DNA of 64,000 nt from Neptunomonas phycophila. Lineage in GTDB: Bacteria; Pseudomonadota; Gammaproteobacteria; Pseudomonadales; Balneatricaceae. The stretch spans positions 1,922,001 to 1,986,000 of the forward strand of contig NZ_MRCI01000001.1 of assembly GCF_001922575.1 (NCBI RefSeq), given 5' to 3'. The stretch's first letter is position 1; each line of letters starts with the position of its first letter. Below the pieces are notes generated by a model. That model saw only the letters and a program-made list of their open reading frames with translations, did no database searches and was not told the DNA's origin. Below, in pieces: positions 1 through 9,962 of the stretch. The translations under genes were made by a program, and so were the position numbers.

Positions 1-281
1 TCAAATGCTGCGTTGTGAATGATTAGCTCGGCACCGGTCACAAAGTCTAAAAACTCTTGGGCAATACCACTAAATTTGGGCTTATCCGCCAAAAATTCAT
101 TGGTAATGCCGTGAACAGCCATAGCCTCAGCATCTATCTCGTGATCTGGCTTTATATACTGATGGTAAGTACGTCCTGTTAATCGGCGACGCTCCATTTC
201 AACGCAACCAATTTCAATTACGTTATGGCCTTGCGACCACTCTAAACCCGTTGTTTCTGTATCCAGTACTATTTGACGCAT
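1..281 (-). CDS. dnaQ: DNA polymerase III epsilon subunit (3'-5' proofreading exonuclease), N-terminal part
   Basis: Translating the minus strand from the ATG at 281-279 gives an open frame that runs off the left edge: 93 codons plus two bases of the next. It begins MRQIVLDTETTGLEW, the Exo I motif of DEDD-family proofreading exonucleases, with D7 and E9 as the expected metal ligands. A conserved AVHGIT segment follows, and an IIHNAAF segment (Exo II region) lies at the window edge. Epsilon removes misincorporated bases as part of the replicative polymerase core. The catalytic C-terminal part and clamp-binding tail are outside the window. The gene starts 5 nt after the rnhA stop, so the two are probably co-transcribed, as in enterobacteria where these genes are neighbours. 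Identification is firm despite truncation. Confidence 0.93.
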   Translation of the reverse strand, partial: MRQIVLDTETTGLEWSQGHNVIEIGCVEMERRRLTGRTYHQYIKPDHEIDAEAMAVHGITNEFLADKPKFSGIAQEFLDFVTGAELIIHNAAF

Positions 282-286
282 CGTGC

Positions 287-730
287 TTATGCCTTTTGAA
301 TAATCTCTTCAACACCACGGTTAGCCAATTCGTCAGCTAACTCATTCTCTGGATGGCCCGAGTGACCTTTTACCCAGCGCCAATCTATAGTGTGCTGCTT
401 TGTTAGCGCATCTAATTGTTGCCAAAGGTCTGCGTTTTTGACCGGCTTTTTGGCGGCGGTCTTCCAACCGTTTTTTCGCCACCCTGTGATCCACTCGGTA
501 ATACCTTTGCGAACATATTGAGAATCGGTGGTTAAAATAACGTGGCAATTGCGCTTTAGTTCGGCCAACGCTTTAATAGCAGCCATTAATTCCATACGGT
601 TATTGGTAGTGTCTAACTCCCCACCCCATAACTGCTTTTCTTTCTCACCATAACGCAAAAGAGCTCCCCAGCCCCCCGGGCCTGGATTTCCTTTACAAGC
701 GCCATCGGTGTAAATCTTAACGGGTTCCAC
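287..730 (-). CDS. rnhA: Ribonuclease HI
   Basis: This 147-residue protein is a standard-length RNase HI, which cuts the RNA strand of RNA-DNA hybrids during R-loop and primer removal in the cytoplasm. The catalytic carboxylates are all visible: D9 in IYTDGAC, E47 in NNRMELMA, D69 in LTTDSQYV and D133 in ELADELA, with the [11 protein letters not shown] loop that carries the conserved histidine. The start is a GTG (GTG GAA CCC) with a weak AGG upstream. The first codons overlap the end of the preceding methyltransferase gene by 14 nt, and dnaQ follows 5 nt after the stop, so the three read as one leftward transcript. Confidence 0.96.
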   Translation of the reverse strand: MEPVKIYTDGACKGNPGPGGWGALLRYGEKEKQLWGGELDTTNNRMELMAAIKALAELKRNCHVILTTDSQYVRKGITEWITGWRKNGWKTAAKKPVKNADLWQQLDALTKQHTIDWRWVKGHSGHPENELADELANRGVEEIIQKA

Positions 731-1493
731 GTGTTTGACCTCTTGTTGCCGGTTCGACTACCGGTAATTTAATAAAACGACGGGAACGTTTTCTATTTTG
801 AATCACCCGCATACTACCTACATCTTTTCGAGCAAGCACAACATTAAAAGCGCCGGCTCCTGGCACAAATCGTTTTAAAACTGGCTCGATCCACTTAAAA
901 CGCTGGCGAATAGTATCCGTTTGGTAAGGCGGGTAAAAGTAATGACTTTCGGCTTTAACTTCCGTTAGTTCCAAAAGGCTAATCCAATCACTTAAACGGC
1001 CATGACCAATGAAATGCGCATGATGCCAGATTGGCTTTGTTTGTTTACGACTAAGTTTGCGGCGTAACCCCCACCAAGACCAAGGATTAAATCCGACTAT
1101 GACTATGTAACCACCTGGGCGCAATATACGTGAAGCCTCACGCAATACCTGATGAGGCGTAGAAGAGAAATCCAGAGCATGGTGCAAAATCACAACATCA
1201 ATACTGTTATGCTCTATCGGTAGCTCATTACTTTGCGCAACAATGCTAAATGGATGCATTCCCAGCTCTAAACGATGATAGACAATGACCTTATGCGGAA
1301 CCGTACTTTTTTCGGCTACATCTATTAGCGGATTTAAGCTTATTTGAGCCATATGGCTTCCATATAGACCAGACAAAATGCGATTTAAGACATCTTGCTC
1401 TGCTTCCCAAAGCTCATTGCCCAGACCTTTGGATAGCCAAGAGCGAAGCGGGTCTGTTAACTCATCACTGCTGAGCTGTTGTTTAAACTTCAT
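717..1493 (-). CDS. Class I SAM-dependent methyltransferase (YafS-like)
   Basis: This 258-residue protein carries a Methyltransf_11-type core: the acidic-loop and hydrophobic-strand region around [17 protein letters not shown], then [29 protein letters not shown], the hallmark post-I/motif II region of ubiquinone/menaquinone-like SAM methyltransferases. The glycine-rich motif I is poorly preserved. The substrate is unknown. In E. coli the uncharacterised yafS occupies the same place between gloB and rnhA/dnaQ, divergent from gloB, and this gene is in the same arrangement, so orthology by position is likely. The ATG at 1493 was taken as start. The 3' end overlaps the rnhA start by 14 nt. Confidence 0.85.
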   Translation of the reverse strand: MKFKQQLSSDELTDPLRSWLSKGLGNELWEAEQDVLNRILSGLYGSHMAQISLNPLIDVAEKSTVPHKVIVYHRLELGMHPFSIVAQSNELPIEHNSIDVVILHHALDFSSTPHQVLREASRILRPGGYIVIVGFNPWSWWGLRRKLSRKQTKPIWHHAHFIGHGRLSDWISLLELTEVKAESHYFYPPYQTDTIRQRFKWIEPVLKRFVPGAGAFNVVLARKDVGSMRVIQNRKRSRRFIKLPVVEPATRGQTRGTR

Positions 1494-1593
1494 GAAAGCC
1501 CTGTATTGCGATTACCTGTAAAGATTTCCACATATTAACAGCCCACTCGCTTTAGGGTAATCTCTAGCTAATTAAAATTAAAGAGAGCCCAAC

Positions 1594-2370
1594 ATGTTGA
1601 CTGTAAAACCCTTAGCTGCCTTTACGGATAACTATATTTGGCTACTAAAGCACGACGATGGGAAGCACTGTGTCGTTGTAGATCCAGGTGATGCAAACGT
1701 TGTTATCGATGAGCTAACTAAAGAATCACTGATACTTAACGGCATTTTAATTACGCATCATCATAACGACCATACTGGCGGTGTAGACGAGCTAAAATCA
1801 CGTTATAAGGTACCGGTCTATGGGCCTGAAAACTCCCCTTACAAAGGCATAACCCAAACGCTAAGCGATGGGGACACGCTGATGATCTTAAACGAAAGCT
1901 TTGAAGTATTAGCGGTGCCCGGGCATACCTTGGACCATATCGCTTTTTATACCAACAGCACCCAAACGCCCAAACTATTTTGCGGTGATACCCTTTTTTT
2001 AGCAGGATGCGGCCGACTTTTCGAAGGCTCGCCTGCTCAAATGTTAACCGCAATGGATAAATTTCGTGAACTCCCCCTCCAAACAGAAGTATACTGCACA
2101 CACGAATATTCGTTAGCAAACCTAGCTTTTGCTAACGCAGTTGAACCCAATAACGGAAAAATTACTCAGACACTGAACCAATGCAAAAAACTTCGTGAGC
2201 AAAATAAGCCCACGCTACCTTCTAGCATAGAGCAAGAGTTAGCCATAAACCCCTTTATGAGGACGCGCAAACCCAGCGTTGTAGCCTCAGCCAAGGCGTA
2301 CAAGGAAGTTTCGAATATGGATGAAGTGGCTGTTTTTTCGGCGATCCGCGAATGGAAAAATAGCTACTAA
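1594..2370 (+). CDS. gloB: Hydroxyacylglutathione hydrolase (glyoxalase II)
   Basis: This 258-residue metallo-beta-lactamase-fold enzyme matches glyoxalase II in length. It hydrolyses S-D-lactoylglutathione to D-lactate and glutathione in methylglyoxal detoxification. The binuclear metal motif THHHNDHTGG is at residues 54-63 (H55, H57, D59, H60), followed by VPGHTLDH (third histidine), FCGDTLFLAGCGRLFEG (bridging aspartate) and YCTHEY (last histidine). The C-terminal HAGH domain includes NPFMRTRKP, which binds glutathione. It is transcribed divergently from the methyltransferase gene across about 100 nt, with an AGAG stretch before the ATG. Confidence 0.96.
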   Translation: MLTVKPLAAFTDNYIWLLKHDDGKHCVVVDPGDANVVIDELTKESLILNGILITHHHNDHTGGVDELKSRYKVPVYGPENSPYKGITQTLSDGDTLMILNESFEVLAVPGHTLDHIAFYTNSTQTPKLFCGDTLFLAGCGRLFEGSPAQMLTAMDKFRELPLQTEVYCTHEYSLANLAFANAVEPNNGKITQTLNQCKKLREQNKPTLPSSIEQELAINPFMRTRKPSVVASAKAYKEVSNMDEVAVFSAIREWKNSY

Positions 2371-2372
2371 CA

Positions 2373-2400
2373 TTGACCTTAACCTGCGCCCTGATAAAAT
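2373..2400 (+). promoter_or_regulatory. Candidate sigma70 promoter of mltD
   Basis: TTGACC at 2373-2378 and TAAAAT at 2395-2400 each match the sigma70 consensus at five of six bases, with a 16-nt spacer. The site starts just after the gloB stop and lies 30 nt before the mltD ATG, so mltD can be transcribed independently of gloB. Confidence 0.5.
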
Positions 2401-2430
2401 CGCGCGTTTAAATTGATGGATTAACTCATT

Positions 2431-4089
2431 ATGCGTAGTCGTACACTCGCTCCTCTGCTAGTAATAGCTGGATTAATGTCTGGCTGTCAGATGTTTGAGC
2501 CTATTGAACAACCGACTGACGCTGGTGTTCTTAATCATGATCTCGAAACACTTCAGACCTCAATAACGGCTAAAAGTGCCCAAGAGAATCCACCAGGTCA
2601 AAAGCTGGCCTCTATCCAGACCATAGATCAGCTCGCCTCAGGCACTCTAATTTCTCCCCCCGACAGAGCTACACCACCCGTTGATGCCGTCTACCACCCG
2701 CCCGAGAGTGATAATCTTTGGGACATAACACGCAGCCATTTAGCTCTTCATAACGAAGCTCAACATGATGCCGTACAAATCCAGATAGACTGGTATCGTA
2801 AATACCCTGGGCACATGCGCCGCATCACAGAAAATGCATCTCGCTATTACTATTACATACTCAACGAAGTGCTCGAGCGCGGCATGCCAGCCGAGATCGC
2901 TTTATTACCAGCCGTAGAAAGCCACTTTGATGCAGATGCCTACTCCAAAGGGCATGCCGCTGGTATTTGGCAGTTCATCCCAAGCACTGCCAAATACTTC
3001 GGTATCAAGCGAACACGCTGGTACGATGGCCGCCGTGATTTAATCGACTCTACACGGGTTGCACTAAACTACCTAGAAAAACTAAATAAGCGTTTTGATG
3101 GCGACTGGTTGTTAACAATGGCAGCGTATAACGCTGGCGGCGGCACCGTATCTAAAGCGATTCGTAAAAATAAAAACCAAGGGAAGCCAACCGACTATTG
3201 GTCATTGCCTTTGCCTAAAGAGACACGCCTTTATGTACCTCGAATCCTAGCGATAGCATCCTTCGTTAGCGACCCAGATGAACATAATATGGAGTTACCG
3301 GCCATTCAGAATGAGCCGTATTTTGATATTGTAAAAACAAAAGGGGCTGTGAATTTAAAACAAGCGGCCAAGTTATCTGGCACGCGACTAGCTGAACTGC
3401 AGCTATTGAACCCAGGCTTTTCAGAGTTAAATACAGACCCTGCTGGCCCCCACCGATTGCTAGTGCCCGTCAATAAAGCCAACCAAATGATCGCGGCCCT
3501 CAATGGTACCTCTACAGGACAAATCACAGAGTGGGCAAGCTACACTATCCAAAGCGGCGACTCGCTCAGTACTATTGCAGATAAATTTGGAAGCTCAGTA
3601 GCCGACATAAAATCAGCTAACGAACTTAATTCAAATTTACTGATTGCAGGAAAAAGCCTAATCATTCCTCAATTAATTAACGACACGCAAACCAGCTCCG
3701 CCACCCAGAAAATTGCTAGCGCTTCTTCAACAACTCCGCGCTTTAATGACAACAGCATTTCCCAGTACAAAATTAAGTCGGGTGACACGTTATGGTCTAT
3801 TGCGCGTAAATACGGTGTAGAGCCGAGCACAATTGCGCAATGGAATAATATGGGCACACGCGATACTTTGGTCGCTGGGCGTTCATTACGTATCGGTAGC
3901 TTACCTTTCTCAATAGCACGAGATGAGGCAGAAGCGCTGCGCAAAATCGGTTACCAAGTACAAAACGGCGACTCTCTATCAGTTATCGCCTCACGTTATA
4001 ACGTTTCCATCGATGATATTTTAGCTTGGAATAAAATTTCGGGTACATCCATCAAAGCGGGTCAAGAATTAACCCTCTTTGTTGATTAA
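2431..4089 (+). CDS. mltD: Membrane-bound lytic murein transglycosylase D with LysM repeats
   Basis: This 552-residue lipoprotein cleaves peptidoglycan glycan strands to 1,6-anhydro products. It has a lipoprotein signal with lipobox LMSGC (lipidated C19). An SLT goose-type lysozyme domain spans about residues 115-260, with the catalytic glutamate E163 in LLPAVESHFD and the AGIWQFIPSTA and MAAYNAGGGTV motifs. At least three C-terminal LysM peptidoglycan-binding modules follow, for example YTIQSGDSLSTIADKFG, YKIKSGDTLWSIARKYG and YQVQNGDSLSVIASRYN. Length and architecture match MltD. It lies downstream of gloB, as mltD does in E. coli, and has its own candidate promoter at 2373-2400. Confidence 0.95.
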   Translation: MRSRTLAPLLVIAGLMSGCQMFEPIEQPTDAGVLNHDLETLQTSITAKSAQENPPGQKLASIQTIDQLASGTLISPPDRATPPVDAVYHPPESDNLWDITRSHLALHNEAQHDAVQIQIDWYRKYPGHMRRITENASRYYYYILNEVLERGMPAEIALLPAVESHFDADAYSKGHAAGIWQFIPSTAKYFGIKRTRWYDGRRDLIDSTRVALNYLEKLNKRFDGDWLLTMAAYNAGGGTVSKAIRKNKNQGKPTDYWSLPLPKETRLYVPRILAIASFVSDPDEHNMELPAIQNEPYFDIVKTKGAVNLKQAAKLSGTRLAELQLLNPGFSELNTDPAGPHRLLVPVNKANQMIAALNGTSTGQITEWASYTIQSGDSLSTIADKFGSSVADIKSANELNSNLLIAGKSLIIPQLINDTQTSSATQKIASASSTTPRFNDNSISQYKIKSGDTLWSIARKYGVEPSTIAQWNNMGTRDTLVAGRSLRIGSLPFSIARDEAEALRKIGYQVQNGDSLSVIASRYNVSIDDILAWNKISGTSIKAGQELTLFVD

Positions 4090-4103
4090 ACATATCTCTA
4101 TTA

Positions 4104-4147
4104 CTTTTTCTGTGGTTGTTCAGCTTAGCTACTAACCACAGAAAAAG
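4104..4147. repeat. Long perfect inverted repeat between mltD and yejA
   Basis: CTTTTTCTGTGGTT (4104-4117) and AACCACAGAAAAAG (4134-4147) form a perfect 14-bp stem around a 16-nt loop. It starts 15 nt after the mltD stop. The polarity is wrong for an ordinary intrinsic terminator, because the T-run is in the 5' arm and the A-run in the 3' arm on either strand, and no U-tract follows. It could stabilise the mltD 3' end or act as a factor-assisted terminator. Confidence 0.6.
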
Positions 4148-4305
4148 CCTCCTAACCCTGCCCATTCTGTCGTTTTGACAGCCTCTCCAGCAAGCTCAGT
4201 AGAACTATTCCTTTTTTTCCTACTCCATATCGGTATGGTAAAACATTGAATCCACTGATATAACTATTCACCTCATCCCTGCAAGGATCGTTTGGAAAAG
4301 AATTT

Positions 4306-6102
4306 ATGCCGTCGTATTCATTGAAAAAGTTAATTGTTGTAGCTGGGTTGGTTTGCTATTCCTCATTTACTCTTGCCGCTCCTTCCCATGGTATCGCCAT
4401 GCATGGCGACTTAAAGTACTCAAGTGACTTTACCCATTTTGACTACACAAACCCTGACGCCCCTAAAGGGGGCTCAGTGAAGCAATGGGCATTGGGGACA
4501 TTTGATAGTTTTAATAGCTTTATTATTAAGGGGACTCCCGCTGACGGCTTAGGGCTTATTTATGACACCCTTACCTCGCAATCTACCGATGAGCCTTTTT
4601 CTGAATACGGGCTCATCGCAAAAACTATCGATGTCGCTGACGATAACAGCAGCGTTACGTTCGTACTCAATAAAAACGCTAAATTTTCGGACGGCGAGCC
4701 GGTTACTGCAAACGATGTAGCCTTTACCTTTAAGACTCTTACCACCGAAGGTAGTCCGGTTTATCGTATATACTACGGTGATGTAAAAGACGTGGTTATC
4801 GTTGATGAGCATACGATCCGATTTGAATTTAAGAGCACTAAAAATGCTGAATTACCGCTCATTATTGGTCAGCTACCTGTACTGCCGGAACATTATTGGA
4901 AGGACAAAGACTTTAATGCGCCTACATTAGACAAACCTGTGGGTTCTGGCCCGTATATGCTAGATAGCTATGAAGCCGGCCGGTCTATTACTTACAAGCG
5001 TAACCCGAATTACTGGGGTGCAGACATCCCGGTCAATAAAGGCCGCTATAATTTCGACTTCATTACCTACGATTATTATCGCGATACCACGGTTTCTTTA
5101 GAAGCCTTCAAAGCCGGTGAATATGATTTTCGCCAAGAAACCTCCTCTAAAAACTGGGCAACTAGTTACGTTGGCCCCATGTTTGATAACGGGCAAATTA
5201 TTAAAGCCGAAATACCTCACAGCCGCCCTACGGGGATGCAGGCATTTGTATTCAATACGCGCCGTGATATTTTTAGCAACCCCGATGTACGTAAAGCGTT
5301 AAGCTATGCATTCGACTTTGAATGGACAAATAAAAATCTTTTTTACAGCGCGTATGCACGTACTAACAGCTATTTTTCCAACTCAGAAATGGCAGCAGAA
5401 CAGCCCATAACTCCGCAAGAGACTGCCCTTCTAGAGCCATTTAAAGATCAGTTACCTTCCGAAGTCTTTACCGATGTATTTAAAGCACCGGTATATGATG
5501 GCTCGGGCAACAACCGTCGAGAGTTACGCACCGCTCTGCGCTTGCTCAAGTCTGCAGGATGGGAGTTAAAGAACGGCAAGCTTCTCAACAAAGAAACCGG
5601 ACAAGCATTTACGTTTGAAATATTGCTAGTGCAAAAAGAATTTGAACGTATTGTGGCGCCAATGCTTAAAAACCTCAAACAGATGGGTATCGAAGCCAAC
5701 ATCCGTATTGTTGACGTGTCTCAATACATCAACCGCCTTCGCGACTTCGATTTTGACATGGTCGTCAGTTCATTTGGACAATCGTCATCACCCGGCAACG
5801 AGCAACGAGAGTTCTGGGGGTCTTATAACGCGGACATGAAAGGCAGCCGAAACATCATTGGTATTAAAAACCCAGTGATTGATGCGTTAATTGAAAAAAT
5901 CATAGAAGCTCCTAGCCGCCAAGAGCTAGTCTACCGCACCCGTGCACTAGATAGAGTACTGCAATGGAATTACTATGTGATCCCCCAATTCCACAGCACT
6001 AGTTACCGCATCGCTTATAAACCTTTCTTTGGCATGCCAAAAACTCGACCGTTATATGACATAGGCTTTGATACCTGGTGGGTTAAGGAACCAACGAAGT
6101 AA
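4306..6102 (+). CDS. yejA: Periplasmic oligopeptide-binding protein of the YejABEF importer
   Basis: This 598-residue family 5 extracellular solute-binding protein starts with a signal peptide (basic MPSYSLKK, hydrophobic core, likely cut after TLAA). The SBP_bac_5 fold shows [40 protein letters not shown] and [15 protein letters not shown]. The C-terminal region with YYVIPQFH and [10 protein letters not shown] is typical of YejA, which is longer than OppA/DppA proteins. It captures peptides in the periplasm for the permeases that follow; in E. coli the system takes up microcin C-type peptides. The TAA stop shares one base with the yejB ATG. A purine-rich GGAAAAG lies upstream of the start. 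Confidence 0.93.
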   Translation: MPSYSLKKLIVVAGLVCYSSFTLAAPSHGIAMHGDLKYSSDFTHFDYTNPDAPKGGSVKQWALGTFDSFNSFIIKGTPADGLGLIYDTLTSQSTDEPFSEYGLIAKTIDVADDNSSVTFVLNKNAKFSDGEPVTANDVAFTFKTLTTEGSPVYRIYYGDVKDVVIVDEHTIRFEFKSTKNAELPLIIGQLPVLPEHYWKDKDFNAPTLDKPVGSGPYMLDSYEAGRSITYKRNPNYWGADIPVNKGRYNFDFITYDYYRDTTVSLEAFKAGEYDFRQETSSKNWATSYVGPMFDNGQIIKAEIPHSRPTGMQAFVFNTRRDIFSNPDVRKALSYAFDFEWTNKNLFYSAYARTNSYFSNSEMAAEQPITPQETALLEPFKDQLPSEVFTDVFKAPVYDGSGNNRRELRTALRLLKSAGWELKNGKLLNKETGQAFTFEILLVQKEFERIVAPMLKNLKQMGIEANIRIVDVSQYINRLRDFDFDMVVSSFGQSSSPGNEQREFWGSYNADMKGSRNIIGIKNPVIDALIEKIIEAPSRQELVYRTRALDRVLQWNYYVIPQFHSTSYRIAYKPFFGMPKTRPLYDIGFDTWWVKEPTK

Positions 6103-7178
6103 TGACAGCCTATATTTTACGGCGCTTGATCCTCATTATTCCAACGTTGATAGGCATACTGACGATCAATTTCATCATCATACAGGCCGCCCCCGGAGGC
6201 CCGGTAGAACAAACGCTCGCCCATATGGAAGGGATGGCTAATTCCGCCATTCCCGGCAGCTCTGCTTCTGGCGATATGGCTTCTGGCGGTGAAAGTGGCT
6301 ACCGCGCCGGACGAGGACTTGATGAGAGACTTGTCAAAGAGATCGAAGCACTATACGGCTTTGACAAACCCGCGTGGGAACGTTACTTCCATATGCTGGG
6401 CAATTACCTCACTTTTGATTTTGGTAAAAGCTTCTATAGTGACAAACCCGTCACCGATTTAATAATCGAGAAACTGCCTGTATCGCTTTCGTTAGGCTTA
6501 TGGACCACGCTTATCACCTATTTGATTTCTGTTCCGCTTGGTATACGCAAAGCGGTCAAAGATGGTACGCCATTTGATGTCTGGAGCAGCAGTGTCATTA
6601 TTATCGGCTACGCAATCCCCAATTTTCTTTTCGCTATTCTGCTTATCGTACTATTCGCTGGTGGCAGTTATTTAGACTGGTTTCCGCTGCGAGGCTTAAC
6701 ATCCCCCAACTTTGATGAGTTAACATTTGGGGGCAAAATAGCAGACTACTTTTGGCATATATCATTACCTGTTTTAGCTTCAGTTGTTGGCAGTTTTGCG
6801 ACGCTAACCATGTTGACTAAAAACTCTTTTTTAGACGAAATTAACAAGCAATACGTCCTAACGGCACGAGCCAAAGGTTTATCAGAAGATAAAGTACTTT
6901 ATGGGCATGTCTTTAGGAATGCCATGCTGCTTATTATTGCTGGGATGCCTGCCGCTTTGATTGGCATATTTTTTACCGGCTCTATGCTGATAGAAGTTAT
7001 TTTTTCGCTTGATGGCCTAGGGTTGTTAGGCTACGAAGCCGTCATCAATCGTGACTACCCCGTCATTTTTGGCACCTTATATATTTTTACGCTGATAGGT
7101 CTAATCATGAAGTTAATAAGTGACCTGACTTATGTTGCCGTGGATCCACGTATTGATTTTGAAAGTCGGGAGTCATAA
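6102..7178 (+). CDS. yejB: Peptide ABC transporter permease YejB
   Basis: This 358-residue inner-membrane permease belongs to the DppB/OppB family, with an N-terminal membrane anchor ([24 protein letters not shown]) and about five more helices. A long periplasmic insert after helix 1, including the glycine-rich GEGGY-like stretch near residues 55-70, is characteristic of YejB. The EAA loop contacting the ATPase is near residues 245-265 ([24 protein letters not shown]). It begins at the stop codon of yejA and is followed 2 nt later by yejE, so translation is coupled within the operon. Confidence 0.94.
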   Translation: MTAYILRRLILIIPTLIGILTINFIIIQAAPGGPVEQTLAHMEGMANSAIPGSSASGDMASGGESGYRAGRGLDERLVKEIEALYGFDKPAWERYFHMLGNYLTFDFGKSFYSDKPVTDLIIEKLPVSLSLGLWTTLITYLISVPLGIRKAVKDGTPFDVWSSSVIIIGYAIPNFLFAILLIVLFAGGSYLDWFPLRGLTSPNFDELTFGGKIADYFWHISLPVLASVVGSFATLTMLTKNSFLDEINKQYVLTARAKGLSEDKVLYGHVFRNAMLLIIAGMPAALIGIFFTGSMLIEVIFSLDGLGLLGYEAVINRDYPVIFGTLYIFTLIGLIMKLISDLTYVAVDPRIDFESRES

Positions 7179-7180
7179 CC

Positions 7181-8206
7181 ATGAGCCCGATCAACCAACG
7201 TCGTTTAGCCAATTTCAAGGCCAATAAACGGGGCTACTGGTCACTGTGGATCTTTCTCGCGCTGTTTATATTTGCGTTGGGTGCAGAACTTGTGGCCAAC
7301 GATAAACCGCTTCTACTGAAATACAAAGACGAGCTTTATGTCCCTGTCTTGTACGATTATTATGAAACTCAGTTCGGTGGAGACTTCGAATCTCCGGCCG
7401 ATTACAAAGACCCCTACATTCAAGACCTAATCACACAAGAAGGCCAGGGATGGATAGTCTGGCCATTGATCCGCTATAACTATCGAACCATTAATTATGA
7501 CCTTAGCGTCCCTGCTCCCTCACCTCCAACCAGCGAAAACTGGCTAGGTACAGATGATCAAGGCCGCGATGTGCTTGCTCGGGTGATATATGGGTTTCGG
7601 ATATCAGTACTTTTCGCACTGGTTCTAACCATAGTCAGCTCTGCCATTGGCGTAATAGCGGGTGCTGTTCAGGGCTATTATGGTGGTAAGGTTGATCTAT
7701 TCTTTCAGCGTTTTATCGAAATCTGGTCTGGCTTACCGGTACTTTTCCTCTTAATAATTTTAGCCAGTTTGGTCGAACCTAACTTTTGGTGGCTACTGGG
7801 CATTATGCTGCTTTTTTCGTGGATGAATTTAGTTGATATTGTGCGTGCAGAGTTTTTACGTGGCCGAAACTTAGAGTACGTGAGAGCCGCAAGAGCGTTA
7901 GGAGCGTCCAATTCGACCATTATGTTCAAGCATATTTTACCTAACGCCATGGTTGCTACATTAACTTTCATGCCATTTATTTTTAATAGCGGCATCGTGA
8001 CATTAACCGCACTGGACTTCCTAGGCTTTGGACTACCTCCTGGCTCAGCGTCATTGGGTGAGCTAATCGCTCAAGGTAAAGATAACTTACAAGCTCCTTG
8101 GCTTGGCATAACCGCCTTTGTGGTTTTATCGATCATGCTCACTCTGCTTATATTTATCGGCGAAGCCGTCCGAGACGCGTTTGATCCAAGGAAGACCCTA
8201 TCATGA
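7181..8206 (+). CDS. yejE: Peptide ABC transporter permease YejE
   Basis: This 341-residue protein is the second permease of the importer, of the DppC/OppC type. The N-terminus (RRLANFKANKRGYWSLWIFLALFIFALG) is the OppC_N anchor. A large periplasmic segment between residues 45 and 120 distinguishes YejE from DppC. The sequence NWLGTDDQGRDVLARVIYG precedes the core membrane domain, and the EAA loop is YVRAARALGASNSTIMFKHILPNA. The stop overlaps the yejF start by 4 nt (ATGA), which indicates one transcript with coupled translation. Confidence 0.94.
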   Translation: MSPINQRRLANFKANKRGYWSLWIFLALFIFALGAELVANDKPLLLKYKDELYVPVLYDYYETQFGGDFESPADYKDPYIQDLITQEGQGWIVWPLIRYNYRTINYDLSVPAPSPPTSENWLGTDDQGRDVLARVIYGFRISVLFALVLTIVSSAIGVIAGAVQGYYGGKVDLFFQRFIEIWSGLPVLFLLIILASLVEPNFWWLLGIMLLFSWMNLVDIVRAEFLRGRNLEYVRAARALGASNSTIMFKHILPNAMVATLTFMPFIFNSGIVTLTALDFLGFGLPPGSASLGELIAQGKDNLQAPWLGITAFVVLSIMLTLLIFIGEAVRDAFDPRKTLS

Positions 8207-9813
8207 CTCAGATAACTGACAACCAACGACCTCTAGTGGAAGTCGAAGACCTGAGCGTTCGCTTTACTCAGGGCGAGAAAACCGTAGATGCAGTCCAGTC
8301 TGTTAGTTTTACGATAGAGCCCGGAAAAACAACCGCGTTAGTTGGAGAATCTGGTTCAGGAAAGTCTGTTACCGCTTTATCGATCATGAGACTTCTTGCC
8401 TACCCCAAAGCATCCCACCCTTCTGGACGTATTCGGTTTAACGGCATTGATATTTTAAGCGCTACGGAATCTACGTTGCGCCAACTTCGCGGTGGCAAAG
8501 TTAGCTATATCTTTCAGGAGCCGATGACCTCGCTGAATCCGTTACATCGAATAGAAAAGCAGATTGGCGAAAGCATCACTCTTCATAAACCTCTCAATGC
8601 CACACAGGTTAGAGAGCGTATTATTGAACTACTGTCACTGGTTGGCATTCGTGACCCAGAATCGCGACTAAAAAGCTATCCTCATGAGTTATCTGGCGGT
8701 CAACGCCAGCGCGTCATGATCGCGATGGCGCTAGCCAATGAACCCGAACTACTTATCGCAGACGAGCCAACCACAGCACTAGACGTCACCGTGCAAAAGC
8801 AAATTCTTGAGCTACTAAAAGAGCTACAAGAAAAGCTGGGTATGGCAATTTTGCTAATCACACACGATCTCAACATAGTGAAGCATTACGCTCACAACGT
8901 GTGCGTGATGTATCAGGGAAAAGTGGTTGAAACAGGCCCTGTTGACGGCGTGTTTTCTTCCCCCAAAAACACATACACCCAAACATTACTCAATGCTGAT
9001 CCCAAAGGTGCTCCTGCGCCAGTCGATGAAGATGCTCCCACAGTATTAGAAACGACCAATCTACGGGTATGGTTTCCAATTAAAACCGGCTTTTTTGGGC
9101 GTACAAATAGTTACATTAAAGCAGTTAATGACGTATCACTGCACGTCCGCAAAGGTGAGACATTAGGTATTGTCGGCGAGTCAGGCTCGGGGAAAACAAC
9201 CTTAGGGATGGCTCTACTTAGACTCATCAGCAGCAAAGGATCTATTAAGTTTCACCAACGCCCTATTGACTGCTTAAATCAAAAACAGATTAAGCCTATG
9301 CGTCGACACCTACAAGTCGTGTTCCAAGATCCGTACGGAAGCCTTAGCCCACGCATGACAGTAGGTGAGTGTATTGCAGAGGGGTTAGATATCCACGGCA
9401 TCTGCTCGCCTCAAGAACGTGAATCAAAGATTGCTAACGCTTTATCGGAAGTGGGGCTAGATTATGATGTCCACTGCCGATATCCCCATGAGTTTTCTGG
9501 CGGTCAACGCCAACGTATAGCCATAGCTCGCGCGTTAATTCTCAAGCCTGAAATCATTATTCTGGATGAACCCACGTCAGCTTTAGACCGTACCGTGCAA
9601 GTTCAAATTGTGGACCTACTTCGCTCTTTACAAGCTAAATACGACCTCAGCTATATCTTTATTAGCCACGACCTTACTGTTGTACGTGCCATGAGCCATC
9701 AAGTTATGGTCATGCAGCAAGGCAAAGTTATTGAACAAGGAAGTGCCCATAACATCTTCACGCAACCACAACAGGCCTACACCCAACAACTGTTAGCCGC
9801 CGCACTCACTTAA
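8203..9813 (+). CDS. yejF: Peptide ABC transporter ATP-binding protein YejF (two fused nucleotide-binding domains)
   Basis: This 536-residue protein carries two complete ABC ATPase domains in one chain, as YejF does; Dpp/Opp systems use separate DppD and DppF subunits. Domain 1 has Walker A GESGSGKS at residues 48-55, signature [10 protein letters not shown] and Walker [10 protein letters not shown]. Domain 2 has Walker [10 protein letters not shown] near residue 325, signature [10 protein letters not shown] and [12 protein letters not shown]. Oligopeptide-type C-terminal elements follow each domain ([23 protein letters not shown]). It powers import through YejB/YejE from the cytoplasmic face and is the last gene of the operon, followed by the bidirectional terminator at 9885-9908. 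Confidence 0.95.
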   Translation: MTQITDNQRPLVEVEDLSVRFTQGEKTVDAVQSVSFTIEPGKTTALVGESGSGKSVTALSIMRLLAYPKASHPSGRIRFNGIDILSATESTLRQLRGGKVSYIFQEPMTSLNPLHRIEKQIGESITLHKPLNATQVRERIIELLSLVGIRDPESRLKSYPHELSGGQRQRVMIAMALANEPELLIADEPTTALDVTVQKQILELLKELQEKLGMAILLITHDLNIVKHYAHNVCVMYQGKVVETGPVDGVFSSPKNTYTQTLLNADPKGAPAPVDEDAPTVLETTNLRVWFPIKTGFFGRTNSYIKAVNDVSLHVRKGETLGIVGESGSGKTTLGMALLRLISSKGSIKFHQRPIDCLNQKQIKPMRRHLQVVFQDPYGSLSPRMTVGECIAEGLDIHGICSPQERESKIANALSEVGLDYDVHCRYPHEFSGGQRQRIAIARALILKPEIIILDEPTSALDRTVQVQIVDLLRSLQAKYDLSYIFISHDLTVVRAMSHQVMVMQQGKVIEQGSAHNIFTQPQQAYTQQLLAAALT

Positions 9814-9884
9814 CCGCGGTTAAGCCTCCCTTAGGTTCGACAATCTTCACTTGTTTATTGAAATGACCAACATACACGCAATAA

Positions 9885-9908
9885 AAAACCGGCTATAAAG
9901 CCGGTTTT
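9885..9908. terminator. Bidirectional intrinsic terminator between yejF and the inositol permease gene
   Basis: AAAACCGGC (9885-9893) pairs with GCCGGTTTT (9900-9908) around a 6-nt TATAAA loop. The A/T flanks give a U-tract on both strands. It lies between the convergent yejF (+) and sugar permease (-) genes and can terminate both. Confidence 0.85.
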
Positions 9909-9962
9909 CATATGTTGTTTCATTAAGTATCTATCATTGCGTGCAAAGCATCGCCAAAGACA

